A stretch of 35,825 nt of DNA from Brevundimonas sp. (GCF_018608325.1 NZ_JABAZW010000087.1:1-35825); one strand, 5' to 3'. Positions 13,955 through 23,185 are shown, numbered from the stretch's first letter. Notes: generated by a model from the sequence alone, not told the origin. Program-made: numbers and translations.

Positions 13955-16489
13955 GTGACTTCACGCCCCGCCCCCTTCATCTGGACGCCACGCCAGCCCA
14001 TCGCCGCAGACCACCTGAAGGCGATTAAGGAGATTCCCGACCGGGACGACGGCCTGAACCGCTGGTTCCTGTTCCGCACGACGGTCGAACTGGACACCGT
14101 GCCGGACAAGGCTCCGACCCACGTCACCGTGGACGGGCGCTACCTGATGTACGTCAATGGCCGCGAAGTCGGCCGCGGCCCAGTGCGCTGCAGCCCGCTG
14201 GCCCAGCGCTACGACACCCATGACCTGACGCCGCACCTGCGGCCCGGCCGCAATCTGGTGGCGGTTCTGGTCCACACCTATGGCGTGGACACGGCCTTCC
14301 ATGAACGTGTGCGCGGCCTGTGGTCCCCTGTCTTCGGCGAGGGCGGCCTGTGGATCGAAGGCCCCATCGTCGACACCGCAATGGACTGGCGCTGCATCCA
14401 GTCTCAGGCCTGGGTTCAGGACACGCCGCAGGCCAACGCCAGCCTGGGCTTCATCGAATGGCTGGACGCCAACGCCCTCGACCCGGCCTGGACCAGCCAG
14501 GATTTCGATGATGCGGATTGGGATCAGGCCCGCCCGATGATCGTCGGCGGCGGCGGCCCGGAATCCCTTTATCAGGGCACGACCGTCCGCCCCTTCCCCA
14601 TCCGCCTGCCCAGCGGCCTGCCCACCCTGTACGAAGCCTTCACCTCCGCCCACGACATCCGCTGGATCAAGGGACAGATTCCGCAGGCCGAACTGCCGAT
14701 CCACACTCGACTCTATGACGAACCCCTGACCGAAGCGCCCGCCGACGCCGTTCGCGACGCTACGGCTCTGCTGAACCCGGACGCTGGCGAAACCGTCGTC
14801 ACGACCACGCCGGGAACCGACATCGCCATCACCCTCGACTTCGGACGCATATTCTCGGGCTACCCCGCCTTCGAGATCGAGGCGAACGGCGGTGAGATGA
14901 TCGAGATCGGCTGCACCGAACGCCTGCCCGGCGAATGGTTCGAAGGAGTTGCGGACGACGCCCGGATCGAACGACGTCCCTATCTAGGCACCGATGCCCA
15001 TTTGTGCCGCTACGTCGCCCGACCGGGCGCCCAGCAGTTCCAGCGGTTCGAGTGGTGCGCCATTCGCTATATGCACATCGTCGTCCGCAATGCGCCAAAA
15101 GGTCTGACCATCCGCACGCTGGGCGCAGTGGAGACCCATTATCCGGTCGAGAGCCGCGGCGAATTCTCCTGCTCAGATCCCATCCTGACGAAGCTCTGGC
15201 AGGCAGGCGCCTATACGCTGAAACAGTGCATGCACGACGCCTGGGAAGACTGCCCCAGCCGCGAGCAGCGTCAGTGGCTGGGGGATGTGACGGTCGAGAA
15301 TCTGGCCGCATCCGCCGCCTTCGGCGCATCCGCATCGCCCCTGACGGCCAAATATCTGGTGCAGGTCGCCGAGTGTCAGCGTCCGGACGGCCTGACCCAG
15401 ATGTTCGCGCCAGGCGACCACGGTCATAACGCCCGCCTGATCCCGGACTGGACACTGCAATGGGTTCTCTGCGCGGCCGATCACTGGGAGCTGACCGGCG
15501 ACCTGGCCACCATCGAAGAGATATGGCCCTCGATCCAGAAGGCCCTGTCGTGGTTTGACCGCGCTTCCAGCCGCCACGGTCTGCTGACCGACATGCCCTA
15601 CTGGCACTTCATGGACTGGGCCGGATTGGGTCGGGACGGTCAGGCCCTGGCCATCAACGCCCAACTGGCGGGGGCATGGCGGGCTGCGGCGAAACTGGGT
15701 TCCGCCCTTGGCTATGACCGCGCGGCGGAACGTTACGAGGCGCACGCCGCCGACCTTATCGCCCGCCTGGACGCCGCCCACTGGGACGAACAGCGCGGCG
15801 CCTGGGTCGACATGATCGACCCTGAAACCAGCGCGCAAAACCCCCGCATCTCGCAGCACGGCGTCGCCGCCCTGACCCTTTGGGGCGATGTGGATGCGGA
15901 TCGCGCGGCCCGCGCCTTTGACTGGGCCGCTGATCCGACGCGTGTCACGGCTACGCCCGCCCCACCTGTTGTCCCCTTCGGCACGCCGCTGGATGAAGAG
16001 AACGGCGTGGTCATGGCCAACACCTTCTACAGCCACTTCGTCGGCGAGGCCCTGGCCCGTCACGGGCTGCGCGACGTGGCCCTGTCCAACATCCGCAACC
16101 GTTTCGGCCCGATGATCGAGGCGGGTTCGACCACCCTGTGGGAGGCCACCACGCCCTGGGCCAGCCTGTGCCACGGCTTCTCCGCTTCTCCGACCTGGTT
16201 CCTGTCGCGCCATGTTCTCGGTGTCGCCCCCGCCACGCCAGGGTTTGAGCAGATCGTCGCGCGACCCGACCTGATCGATCTGGAACATGCCGAGGGCGTG
16301 GTTCCCGCCGGTTCGCGCAATGTGCGCGTCGTACTGCGCCGCACGCCTGAAGGCTTCGACGCCGTCATCAGCGGCGCAGGCGACGACTGTCTAGTCGAGG
16401 CGCCCGCCGGACTGGTCCTGACCCGACAAAGCCGCGACGGCGACCGCCTCCGCGCCAGCTTCTCCCCCTCCCCCCGCACCCGCGTTTGA
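13955..16489 (+). CDS. GH78-like alpha-L-rhamnosidase family protein with modified catalytic box
   Basis: 844 residues from GTG 13955, which has AAGG eight bases upstream; the frame is open to a TTG at 13910 without a ribosome site. N-terminal beta-sandwich segments (FRTTVELDTVPDKAPTHVTVDGRYLMYVNG) resemble the GH78 N-domain, followed by an (alpha/alpha)6 barrel starting near residue 410. The box equivalent to the GH78 general-acid motif reads DCPSREQRQWLGD (about residues 432-444), one residue shorter than DCPxRDERxGWxGD and with Glu-Gln instead of Asp-Glu. The second conserved Glu is present in TTLWEATTPWAS (Glu about 730), followed by HGFSASPTWFL. No signal peptide. It is followed by a transporter gene 14 bp later, so it likely cleaves the imported substrate in the cytoplasm. 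The linkage cleaved may differ from a standard rhamnosidase. Confidence 0.8.
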   Translation: MTSRPAPFIWTPRQPIAADHLKAIKEIPDRDDGLNRWFLFRTTVELDTVPDKAPTHVTVDGRYLMYVNGREVGRGPVRCSPLAQRYDTHDLTPHLRPGRNLVAVLVHTYGVDTAFHERVRGLWSPVFGEGGLWIEGPIVDTAMDWRCIQSQAWVQDTPQANASLGFIEWLDANALDPAWTSQDFDDADWDQARPMIVGGGGPESLYQGTTVRPFPIRLPSGLPTLYEAFTSAHDIRWIKGQIPQAELPIHTRLYDEPLTEAPADAVRDATALLNPDAGETVVTTTPGTDIAITLDFGRIFSGYPAFEIEANGGEMIEIGCTERLPGEWFEGVADDARIERRPYLGTDAHLCRYVARPGAQQFQRFEWCAIRYMHIVVRNAPKGLTIRTLGAVETHYPVESRGEFSCSDPILTKLWQAGAYTLKQCMHDAWEDCPSREQRQWLGDVTVENLAASAAFGASASPLTAKYLVQVAECQRPDGLTQMFAPGDHGHNARLIPDWTLQWVLCAADHWELTGDLATIEEIWPSIQKALSWFDRASSRHGLLTDMPYWHFMDWAGLGRDGQALAINAQLAGAWRAAAKLGSALGYDRAAERYEAHAADLIARLDAAHWDEQRGAWVDMIDPETSAQNPRISQHGVAALTLWGDVDADRAARAFDWAADPTRVTATPAPPVVPFGTPLDEENGVVMANTFYSHFVGEALARHGLRDVALSNIRNRFGPMIEAGSTTLWEATTPWASLCHGFSASPTWFLSRHVLGVAPATPGFEQIVARPDLIDLEHAEGVVPAGSRNVRVVLRRTPEGFDAVISGAGDDCLVEAPAGLVLTRQSRDGDRLRASFSPSPRTRV

Positions 16490-16503
16490 GCAGGAACACG
16501 TCC

Positions 16504-17973
16504 ATGCCGGATCCGATGTCCGAACCTCAGGTCACTGCCGCCTCGCAGGCCGCCGCGCGATCCGCGCCCGTGCCCCTGCGTCAAAAGCTGGGCTACGCCG
16601 CCGGCGCCCTGGTCGACGGAACGTCCCTGCATCCGCTGAACATCTTCCTGCTGTTCTATGTGACCAGTGTGTGCGGCCTGCCTGCAGCGCTGGCGGGCGC
16701 GGCCATTGCGGCGGGTCTCGTGGTGGACGCCGTCGCCGATCCCCTGATCGGATCGTCGTCCGACCGTCTACGCTCGAAATGGGGACGGCGCCTACCCTTC
16801 ATGCTTTGCGCCGTGCCGATCGTGGCCTTGTCTTTCACCCTGATCTTCTCCCTGCCGTCAGAGCTAAACACGACGCTGCTGTTCCTATGGCTGACCACGC
16901 TGTCAATCAGCCTGCGTATCTCGGTCGCCGCCTTCCTGCTGCCCCATCAGGCGCTGGGCGCTGAACTAACCGACAACTATGCGGAACGTTCGACCATCAT
17001 GGCCATGCGCTGGGCCTTCTTCATGATCGGCGGCCTGTTGGGGGTAGCTCTGGGCTTCGGCGTCTTCTTCTCAGGCCCGACCGGCCTGACCGTCCGCGAC
17101 CAATACCCGTTGTTCGCCATGACCCTGTCGGGGTTCATCCTGATCGGCGGCCTGATCGCCTCGCGCACCGCCTACGCCACCCGCGGCCGCGAACATGAAC
17201 CCCAAAGTGAACCCGTCTCGATCCGCTCCTTCATCGGCGACATCGCCCAAGTGTTCAGCAGCGCCTCGTTCCGCATACTGTTCTTCGGCGGTGCCCTGTT
17301 CTTTATTGGCTTCGGCCTGAACACCATACTAGGCCTGCACGCGAACACCTTCTTCTGGCGGCTGACCAGCGGCCAGATGCAACTGATCACCATGGCCATG
17401 CTGGGCGGTCTGCTGCTGGCCGCGCCCCTAGCCGGACCGATCCTGTCGCGGTTGGAGAAGCGCACCGTCCTGATGGGCGGTGTCGGCGCCCTGATGGTCA
17501 TCGAGACGGTGCCCGTCCTGCTGCGCCTTGCAGGCCTGTTCCCGTTCGAGGGCGATGTTCTGGCCTGGATTTTGACGGGCGCCAGTCTGGTGGGCGGCGC
17601 CATGCTGGGTGCAGCCGGGATCGCCACCGCCTCGGCTCTGGCTGACGCGGCTGACGAGCATGAGTTCCTGTTCGGATCGCGCCGCGAAGGCCTGTATTTT
17701 GCGGGCTGGGCCTTCTCGAACAAGGCCGCCTCGGCCATCGGCACGCTGGTCGCAGGCCTCGCCCTCCAGATGATGGCCTTCCCCGCCGATCTGGTGAAGG
17801 AAGGCGGTCTGTCCATCGACCTGCCGCAACAGACCATCAACCTGCTAGGCCTGGCCTACGGTCCGGGCGCAGGCCTCCTGTCGCTGGGCGCCATCCTGAC
17901 CTTCATCACCTACCGGATCGACCGTAAGCGCCACGCTGAAATCATCACAGCCTTGCATCAGTCGAAAGAATAG
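16504..17973 (+). CDS. GPH-family (MelB-like) sugar:cation symporter
   Basis: 489 residues, about twelve hydrophobic segments. The GPH/MFS loop motif is clear between helices 2 and 3: DAVADPLIGSSSDRLRSKWGRR. Further family-like stretches are MRWAFFMIGGLLGVALGFG and FGSRREGLYFAGWAFSNKAASAIG. It should import a glycoside or oligosaccharide across the inner membrane with H+ or Na+. The start at ATG 16504 follows AGGA at nine bases; an in-frame TTG at 16486 overlaps the previous stop. Its gene lies 14 bp behind the GH78-like gene, so the two form an operon, and with the outer-membrane receptor of the left arm complete the uptake route. Confidence 0.9.
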   Translation: MPDPMSEPQVTAASQAAARSAPVPLRQKLGYAAGALVDGTSLHPLNIFLLFYVTSVCGLPAALAGAAIAAGLVVDAVADPLIGSSSDRLRSKWGRRLPFMLCAVPIVALSFTLIFSLPSELNTTLLFLWLTTLSISLRISVAAFLLPHQALGAELTDNYAERSTIMAMRWAFFMIGGLLGVALGFGVFFSGPTGLTVRDQYPLFAMTLSGFILIGGLIASRTAYATRGREHEPQSEPVSIRSFIGDIAQVFSSASFRILFFGGALFFIGFGLNTILGLHANTFFWRLTSGQMQLITMAMLGGLLLAAPLAGPILSRLEKRTVLMGGVGALMVIETVPVLLRLAGLFPFEGDVLAWILTGASLVGGAMLGAAGIATASALADAADEHEFLFGSRREGLYFAGWAFSNKAASAIGTLVAGLALQMMAFPADLVKEGGLSIDLPQQTINLLGLAYGPGAGLLSLGAILTFITYRIDRKRHAEIITALHQSKE

Positions 17974-18102
17974 ATCCACCGACCGTTAAGAAAATGAACC
18001 AGGAAATTGATAAAACAGCCACAATGAAGCCATCCCTAATTTGATCGCGGTCTCCTTCCGGAAGCACTGCGCAATCAGAGCCCGACCGAATTCAGCGCAG
18101 AC

Positions 18103-18126
18103 AAAATTGAGCCCGTCAGTGGCTCA
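18103..18126 (-). terminator. lpxC terminator
   Basis: On the minus strand TGAGCC, loop ACTGACG and GGCTCA form a 6-bp stem followed by ATTTTG. The stem includes the lpxC stop codon. The remaining bases of the convergent gap 17974-18102 hold nothing I recognise; they are AT-richer than the flanking genes. Confidence 0.5.
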
Positions 18127-19023
18127 GCCTGCCTCGGCCAACTCCGGCACGCGTGTGACGACGCGCCAGGCATGGGGGGCGGCCAGCAGGGCGCGGACCA
18201 GCTTGTTGTTAACGGCGTGGCCCGCCTTGTAGCCTTCGTAACGACCCAGGATCGGCGCGCCCAGCACATACAGGTCGCCGATGGCGTCCAGCGCCTTATG
18301 GCGCACGAACTCTCGTTCCATGCGCAGGCCGCCGGGATTCAGGATTTCGTCGCCGTCGATGACCACGGCGTTCTCCAGCGAACCGCCGCGCGCCAGACCG
18401 GCCTGACGCAGGGCCTCGACCTCATGGGCGAAACCGAAGGTGCGGCAGGCCATGATCTCGTTGCGGAACGTCGGCTCGTCCACAACGAAGTCGATGACCT
18501 GATTGCCGATCGCCGCCGACGGGAAGTCGATCTCGAACCGCATTTCATAGCGGTCGCACGACATCAGGGCGGCGTGCTTGTCGCCCTCGGTGACGTGAAC
18601 CGTCTCGAGAATTTCGATGTAGCGTTGCGGCTGCGGCTGCGGACGGAAACCCGCGCGGTCCAGCAGTTTGACGAACTCCAGCGCCGAACCATCCAGGATC
18701 GGCAGCTCAGGTCCATCCACCTCGACGATGGCGTTCGAAACGCCCAGTGCACAGAAGGCCGCCATCAGATGTTCGATGGTCGACAGTTGAACGCCCGCTG
18801 CGTTCTCGATCATGGTGTTCAGGCGCGCGTCAACGACGGCCTCGCCCGAAACGGGGATACGGTTGTCGCGGTCGGTGATGTCGGTGCGCACGAAGACGAT
18901 GCCCGTGCCCGTGGGCGCAGGACGAACCGCCAGCCGCACCCGGCGACCGGTGTGCACCCCCACGCCGGCGATGATGGCCGGTGCGACGATGGTGCGTTCG
19001 TGGTGATCTTGCCTGAACGACAA
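18124..19023 (-). CDS. lpxC: UDP-3-O-acyl-N-acetylglucosamine deacetylase
   Basis: Zinc amidase for the committed step of lipid A synthesis. 299 residues, the usual length. Motifs: GVGVHTGRRV near the start, STIEHLMAAFCALGV with the first zinc-ligand His, and HKALDAIGDLYVLG with the other zinc ligands His and Asp, then GHAVNNKLVRALL with the catalytic His. No ATG is available; TTG at 19023 gives the expected N-terminus (SFRQDHHERTIVAPA) and has a GAG seven bases upstream, so I take it as the start. lpxC follows ftsZ, as is common at the end of the division cluster, but a strong terminator lies between, so it probably has its own promoter in 19024-19160. Confidence 0.95.
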   Translation of the reverse strand: MSFRQDHHERTIVAPAIIAGVGVHTGRRVRLAVRPAPTGTGIVFVRTDITDRDNRIPVSGEAVVDARLNTMIENAAGVQLSTIEHLMAAFCALGVSNAIVEVDGPELPILDGSALEFVKLLDRAGFRPQPQPQRYIEILETVHVTEGDKHAALMSCDRYEMRFEIDFPSAAIGNQVIDFVVDEPTFRNEIMACRTFGFAHEVEALRQAGLARGGSLENAVVIDGDEILNPGGLRMEREFVRHKALDAIGDLYVLGAPILGRYEGYKAGHAVNNKLVRALLAAPHAWRVVTRVPELAEAG

Positions 19024-19129
19024 ACTCGAACTCGCTTCTTAACTGCGCGCACCGCTGCGTGCGGATTGCGACCTGCGCTCCATGTAGCGGCAGAGCTGCA
19101 AGCCCGAAATGAAAGTCGGGTTTCGGATT

Positions 19130-19144
19130 GTTTCGATACGAAAC
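19130..19144. promoter_or_regulatory. Palindrome upstream of lpxC
   Basis: GTTTCGATACGAAAC is an inverted repeat with 6-bp arms and a 3-base centre, about 107 bp before the lpxC start; a further GTTTCGG half lies next to it. It could be an operator of the lpxC promoter. No known binding factor is recognised. Confidence 0.3.
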
Positions 19145-19160
19145 AGCCCCCTAAAGGCAG

Positions 19161-19190
19161 AACGCCCCGGAGCGCGGGCTCCGGGGCGTT
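19161..19190 (-). terminator. ftsZ terminator
   Basis: A perfect 13-bp stem (AACGCCCCGGAGC and GCTCCGGGGCGTT) with a 4-base loop, 21 bp after the ftsZ stop. The tract following on the minus strand (CTGCCTTT) is only partly U-rich. It should separate ftsZ from lpxC transcription. Confidence 0.8.
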
Positions 19191-19211
19191 CATTGTGTCA
19201 GGGCTTAACGC

Positions 19212-20777
19212 CTAGTTGGCCAGTCGGCGGAGAAATGAGGGAATCTCCAGGTCGTCGTCAGCCTGACCCGTTTCCTGCTCGGGGTGATGCGAGGGCTGGC
19301 TGGTCTGGCGCATCTGCGGCGAGCTGCGGCCATAGGTCGGTTCAGGCTGCGGTTGGGTGCGCTTGCCGCGACCGAACAGGCTCCAGCCGCTGCGACGGTG
19401 ATCACGATCATCGTAATCATCTTCGATGGCCGGTTGCTGCGGCGCGCGCGAATAGAGATCAGGCTGCGGTTCCGGTGCGCGAGCCGCCGGAGCGCGGGTC
19501 TCATATTCCTCGACCCAAGGATCGACGATCGGCTCCAGATTACGCGGCGCCTCGGCGACACGAATCACCGGCTCAGGGCGGGGTTCCGCCTCACGGGCAG
19601 GCGGAGCCATGAAGGTCGGAACGACCGGAGCAGCCTCGATGCGGGGCTCAGGCGCGCGCGGCGCCTCGGCCCGGGTCGGTTCACGATAGACGTCGCGGGT
19701 CGGCTCAGGCGCGCGCGGCGCCTGCGTGCCGTACAGACCGCCGGCCGAACGGCGCGCTTCGTGGCTGGCCAGAGGGGCCGACGGCGCGACAGGATCAACG
19801 CGCTTGATCTCGCCCTCGTCCATGCCTGTCGCGACAACCGAGACGCGGATCTTGCCTTCCAGCGCAGGATCGAAGGCGGCCCCGAAGATGATGTTGGCGT
19901 CGCCGTCCACCTCGGCCGAGATGGCGTTGGCGGCTTCGTCGACTTCCAGCAGGGTCATGTCCAGACCGCCGGTGATGTTCACCAGCACAGCCTTGGCGCC
20001 CTTCAGCGAGGTTTCGTCCAGCAGCGGGTTGGCGATGGCGTTCTGGGCCGCCAGCAGGGCGCGGTCGTCGCCCGTGGCTTCGCCCGTGCCCATCATCGCC
20101 TTGCCCATTTCGGACATGACGGCGCGGACGTCGGCGAAGTCCAGGTTGATCAGGCCCGGCAGGATCATCAGATCGGTGATCGAGCGCACGCCCGAATGCA
20201 GCACCTGATCGGCCATGCCGAAGGCGTCGGCGAAGGTCGTGCGCTCATTGGCGACACGGAACAGGTTCTGGTTCGGAATGACGATCAGTGTGTCGACATA
20301 GCGCTGCAGCTCAGCAACGCCCGAGTCCGCCAGACGCATGCGGTGACGGCCTTCGAAGGTGAAGGGCTTGGTCACGACGCCGACCGTCAGGATGCCGCGA
20401 TCGCGCGCGCACTTGGCGATGACGGGCGCCGCGCCGGTGCCGGTGCCGCCGCCCATGCCGCAGGTGATGAAGACCATATGCGCGCCTTCCAGGTGCGCAT
20501 GAATTTCGTCGGCCGATTCCTCAGCGGCGTTCATGCCGACTTCAGGATGGGCGCCCGCGCCCAGACCTTGGGTGATGGTCTCGCCCAGTTGAATGCGGCG
20601 GTCGGTCTTGGCGAACGACAGGTGCTGGGCGTCAGTGTTCGCAACGACGAACTCGACCCCTTCAAGACCGGCGTCGATCATGTTGTTCACGGCGTTCCCG
20701 CCGGCGCCGCCGACGCCGAACACGACGATGCGGGGCTTCAGTTCAGTGTTCTGCGGCTTGACCAATGAAAGCGACAT
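19212..20777 (-). CDS. ftsZ: Cell division GTPase FtsZ
   Basis: Tubulin-like protein that forms the Z ring. 521 residues: N-terminal GTPase domain with the tubulin signature GGGTGTG at residues 109-115, [18 protein letters not shown] and [23 protein letters not shown] in the C-terminal half of the core, then a disordered Pro/Ala/Arg/Glu-rich linker of about 180 residues, and the conserved tail [13 protein letters not shown] that binds FtsA and other partners. The long linker and this exact tail are characteristic of Caulobacter relatives. The gene does not adjoin ftsA: an S9 peptidase gene and a bidirectional terminator intervene, so its expression depends on the promoter region in 20778-20908. 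Confidence 0.98.
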   Translation of the reverse strand: MSLSLVKPQNTELKPRIVVFGVGGAGGNAVNNMIDAGLEGVEFVVANTDAQHLSFAKTDRRIQLGETITQGLGAGAHPEVGMNAAEESADEIHAHLEGAHMVFITCGMGGGTGTGAAPVIAKCARDRGILTVGVVTKPFTFEGRHRMRLADSGVAELQRYVDTLIVIPNQNLFRVANERTTFADAFGMADQVLHSGVRSITDLMILPGLINLDFADVRAVMSEMGKAMMGTGEATGDDRALLAAQNAIANPLLDETSLKGAKAVLVNITGGLDMTLLEVDEAANAISAEVDGDANIIFGAAFDPALEGKIRVSVVATGMDEGEIKRVDPVAPSAPLASHEARRSAGGLYGTQAPRAPEPTRDVYREPTRAEAPRAPEPRIEAAPVVPTFMAPPAREAEPRPEPVIRVAEAPRNLEPIVDPWVEEYETRAPAARAPEPQPDLYSRAPQQPAIEDDYDDRDHRRSGWSLFGRGKRTQPQPEPTYGRSSPQMRQTSQPSHHPEQETGQADDDLEIPSFLRRLAN

Positions 20778-20832
20778 ATCTGTTTTCCGACCTTGCGACC
20801 CTGCCCCTGCACGCCAATGCGACTACCCCGCC

Positions 20833-20908
20833 GAATCACATTGGTTATGAGCGCGTTAAGGATTGCGCCCATGAGGGTTAAGAGAAGGTTACGGCGATAA
20901 TATGAGTC
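20833..20908 (-). promoter_or_regulatory. ftsZ promoter region with CtrA-like box and two GANTC sites
   Basis: On the minus strand TTAA-N7-ATAAC (20859-20844) is one base from the CtrA consensus TTAA-N7-TTAAC. GANTC sites lie at 20833-20837 (GAATC) and 20904-20908 (GAGTC). A -10-like TATTAT (20902-20897) directly follows the second GANTC, the geometry described for GcrA/CcrM-controlled promoters. In Caulobacter crescentus ftsZ is repressed by CtrA and stimulated by GcrA with GANTC methylation, which this region resembles. Confidence 0.6.
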
Positions 20909-21097
20909 GGACGGAACGAAAGGTCTTTATTGCAAGCTTCAGCGAAGAAACTCGGGGACAATCGCGCCGAACTCAAATTTCGCAGTTACCCCAAGAAGCC
21001 TAGCAATACTGCCGCTTGCCGAGGTTGATGGGTTTTGGTTCATTGTGTCCGATCAAATCCGGTCCAACTTGGTCCGACGTGGGGAGCCGCTTTCATT

Positions 21098-23137
21098 ATG
21101 AAATTTCTATCATCCACCGCCCTCAGCGCAGTGCTGTTTTTAGCCCCGATGGCAGGCGTCGCATTCGCACAGTCTACGCCCGCATCGACAACGCATCCGG
21201 CAGCGCCGACCATTGAGCAGTTTGCGGCCTTCCCGCTGATGTCAAGCTTCACCGTTTCGCCTGACGGCAAGCACATTGCTGCCTTGCAGGCACGCGGAGA
21301 AGACCGCGTCATTCTCGTCTGGGATGCAGAACATCTGGATCGAGAACCAACCGTCATCGGCTCTTCGCAAATGAAGTTGCAGGGCGTCAGTTTCGTCAAG
21401 AATGACGTCCTGGGCGTTTCGCTATGGCAGCCGTATGACGCCAGCGCGGGCACGACAATTAAAACCTTCCTCGGCAAGTTCATGCTTACCGACCTGCAAG
21501 GACGTAACTGGCGCGACCCAATCAACTCGTTCCGCCCAAGATCCAGTGACGAAGCAGAATTCTTAAAAACTCAAAGCCCGAACGTTCTAGATTCTCTACC
21601 TAATGATCCGGACAACATACTGATCGAGATTAATGGTGACGTTCTTCGCCTAAATGTCCGCAGCAACCGATCAGAACGAATTCAACGCTCCAGTGAACGC
21701 GTTGTTGGTTACTCGACGGACCTGAACGGTGAACTGCGCGTCCGAGTGATTGCTGACCGTGATGCCAACGGCTTCTTTATCGCCACTCAATTTCGGAACG
21801 CCTCAGGTGGCTGGGAGGAACATTTCCGCAGCCACGTCAAGAACAGAGAAGTATTTTCCGTTACAGGTTTTAGCACAGACCCAAATATCGCTTACGTAAT
21901 TTCAAATCGCGGGCGCGATAAAGCGGCCGTTTTTGAATATAACATAGCATCCAAAACACTTGGTGAAGCGGTATTCGAACACCCCCTCTTCGAAGCGACG
22001 GGCATGGATATCAACCGTATTCGAGGCCCTCATTTTGGCGAAGTCCGGTCGTTCACCTACAACGGCCCCCGCGAGACTGATTTTCCTATTGCACCGGGAT
22101 ACGAGAGCCTAGTTACGGGCCTCAGTCAGGCGTTGAATGTGGAAAACCATCCCCTTCGCGCCACCGATCCGGCGACAGGCGTGACCCGGACCATCTCATA
22201 TCCGACTGACCGCTATATGAATGTAACGGCTGCATCGCAGGATTGGAGCACGGTCGTGGTCTGGGCTGGCGCGTCCAATGACCCCGGCGCGTATTATATC
22301 TTCCGCAACGGCCAATTAACGCCCCTGGGTCAACCCAACCCGCAGATCAATCCCGCCACAATCGGCAAGACCGAACTCGTCTACTACAAGGCGCGCGACG
22401 GTCTCGACATTCCTGGCTTCCTCAGCAAACCGCCTGCAGAGATTTTTGGCCCCGGCCCCTACCCGACGGTCATCATGCCCCACGGCGGCCCCTGGGCACG
22501 TGACGAGATGACCTGGGACTATTCGTCATGGCGCGCGATGCTGACGTCGCGCGGCTATGCTGTGCTTCAACCTCAATATCAGGGCTCAGACGGTTGGGGC
22601 AAACGCCTCTGGATGGCCGGCGACAATGAGTGGGGCCAGAAGATGCAGGACGACAAGGATGACGGCGCCAAATGGCTGATTGACCAAGGTGTCGCTCAGC
22701 AGGGCCGTATCGCCATGTTCGGCTTCTCCTATGGCGGTTATGCAGCCATGGTTGCAGGCATCCGCCCGGAAGGCATTTACAAGTGCGCTATCGCCGGTGC
22801 TGGCGTGTCTGACCTGACGAAAATCCGGTCCAGCATGTTCCAGAACCCCTATACACGTGAAGCCCAGCGCGACACGGTCAACGGCTTGAACCCCATCACT
22901 CGTGCAAATCAGATTCAGATTCCGATGATGGTCTTCACAGGTGACCGCGATCGCACCGTCACCCAAGATCATTCGGATCTGTTCGTCGGCCGCGCACGCG
23001 GCAGCAGCCAAGATGTTCAGTACCATCTGATCAAAGACTATGCTCACGGCCCAGCTTGGACGCGCGCCATCATGGCTGAGCAGCTTGGCTATATTGATGA
23101 CTATCTTCGCACCGGATGCGGCGGTTCGGGTCTCTGA
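21098..23137 (+). CDS. S9-family serine peptidase (prolyl oligopeptidase / acylaminoacyl peptidase type)
   Basis: 679 residues. Signal peptide MKFLSSTALSAVLFLAPMAGVAFAQ, so exported, probably periplasmic. An N-terminal beta-propeller-like region (about 40-420) is followed by an alpha/beta hydrolase domain: HGGPWARDEM oxyanion region, nucleophile Ser 544 in GFSYGGYAAM, Asp 618 in GDRDRTV and His 650 in YAHGP complete the triad. ATG 21098 was chosen over the open frame start at 21035 because the signal peptide begins there. The gene lies opposite in direction between ftsA and ftsZ. Its propeller half is AT-rich for this genome (21841-21900 has 23 G+C of 60), the catalytic half less so, which suggests gain by transfer. 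The role is probably peptide scavenging; no link with division is evident. Confidence 0.9.
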   Translation: MKFLSSTALSAVLFLAPMAGVAFAQSTPASTTHPAAPTIEQFAAFPLMSSFTVSPDGKHIAALQARGEDRVILVWDAEHLDREPTVIGSSQMKLQGVSFVKNDVLGVSLWQPYDASAGTTIKTFLGKFMLTDLQGRNWRDPINSFRPRSSDEAEFLKTQSPNVLDSLPNDPDNILIEINGDVLRLNVRSNRSERIQRSSERVVGYSTDLNGELRVRVIADRDANGFFIATQFRNASGGWEEHFRSHVKNREVFSVTGFSTDPNIAYVISNRGRDKAAVFEYNIASKTLGEAVFEHPLFEATGMDINRIRGPHFGEVRSFTYNGPRETDFPIAPGYESLVTGLSQALNVENHPLRATDPATGVTRTISYPTDRYMNVTAASQDWSTVVVWAGASNDPGAYYIFRNGQLTPLGQPNPQINPATIGKTELVYYKARDGLDIPGFLSKPPAEIFGPGPYPTVIMPHGGPWARDEMTWDYSSWRAMLTSRGYAVLQPQYQGSDGWGKRLWMAGDNEWGQKMQDDKDDGAKWLIDQGVAQQGRIAMFGFSYGGYAAMVAGIRPEGIYKCAIAGAGVSDLTKIRSSMFQNPYTREAQRDTVNGLNPITRANQIQIPMMVFTGDRDRTVTQDHSDLFVGRARGSSQDVQYHLIKDYAHGPAWTRAIMAEQLGYIDDYLRTGCGGSGL

Positions 23138-23156
23138 TCTCCATCTTCCGAAATAC

Positions 23157-23185
23157 AAAAGGCCCGCCTTTCGGCGGGCCTTTTT
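23157..23185. terminator. Bidirectional terminator between the S9 peptidase and ftsA
   Basis: AAAA, then an 8-bp perfect stem GGCCCGCC/GGCGGGCC with loop TTTC (23161-23180), then TTTTT; the A and T tracts extend the stem and provide U-tracts in both directions. It ends the peptidase mRNA and the ftsQA mRNA coming from the other side. Confidence 0.9.

Noticed and set aside
19284..20768. Rightward open frame of 494 codons over ftsZ
   Set aside because: Complete antisense of ftsZ, low-complexity Arg/Ala/Gly/Asp composition.
21061..21085. GGTCC repeats around CCAACTTGG before the S9 peptidase as an operator
   Set aside because: Short and imperfect; no promoter elements align with it.
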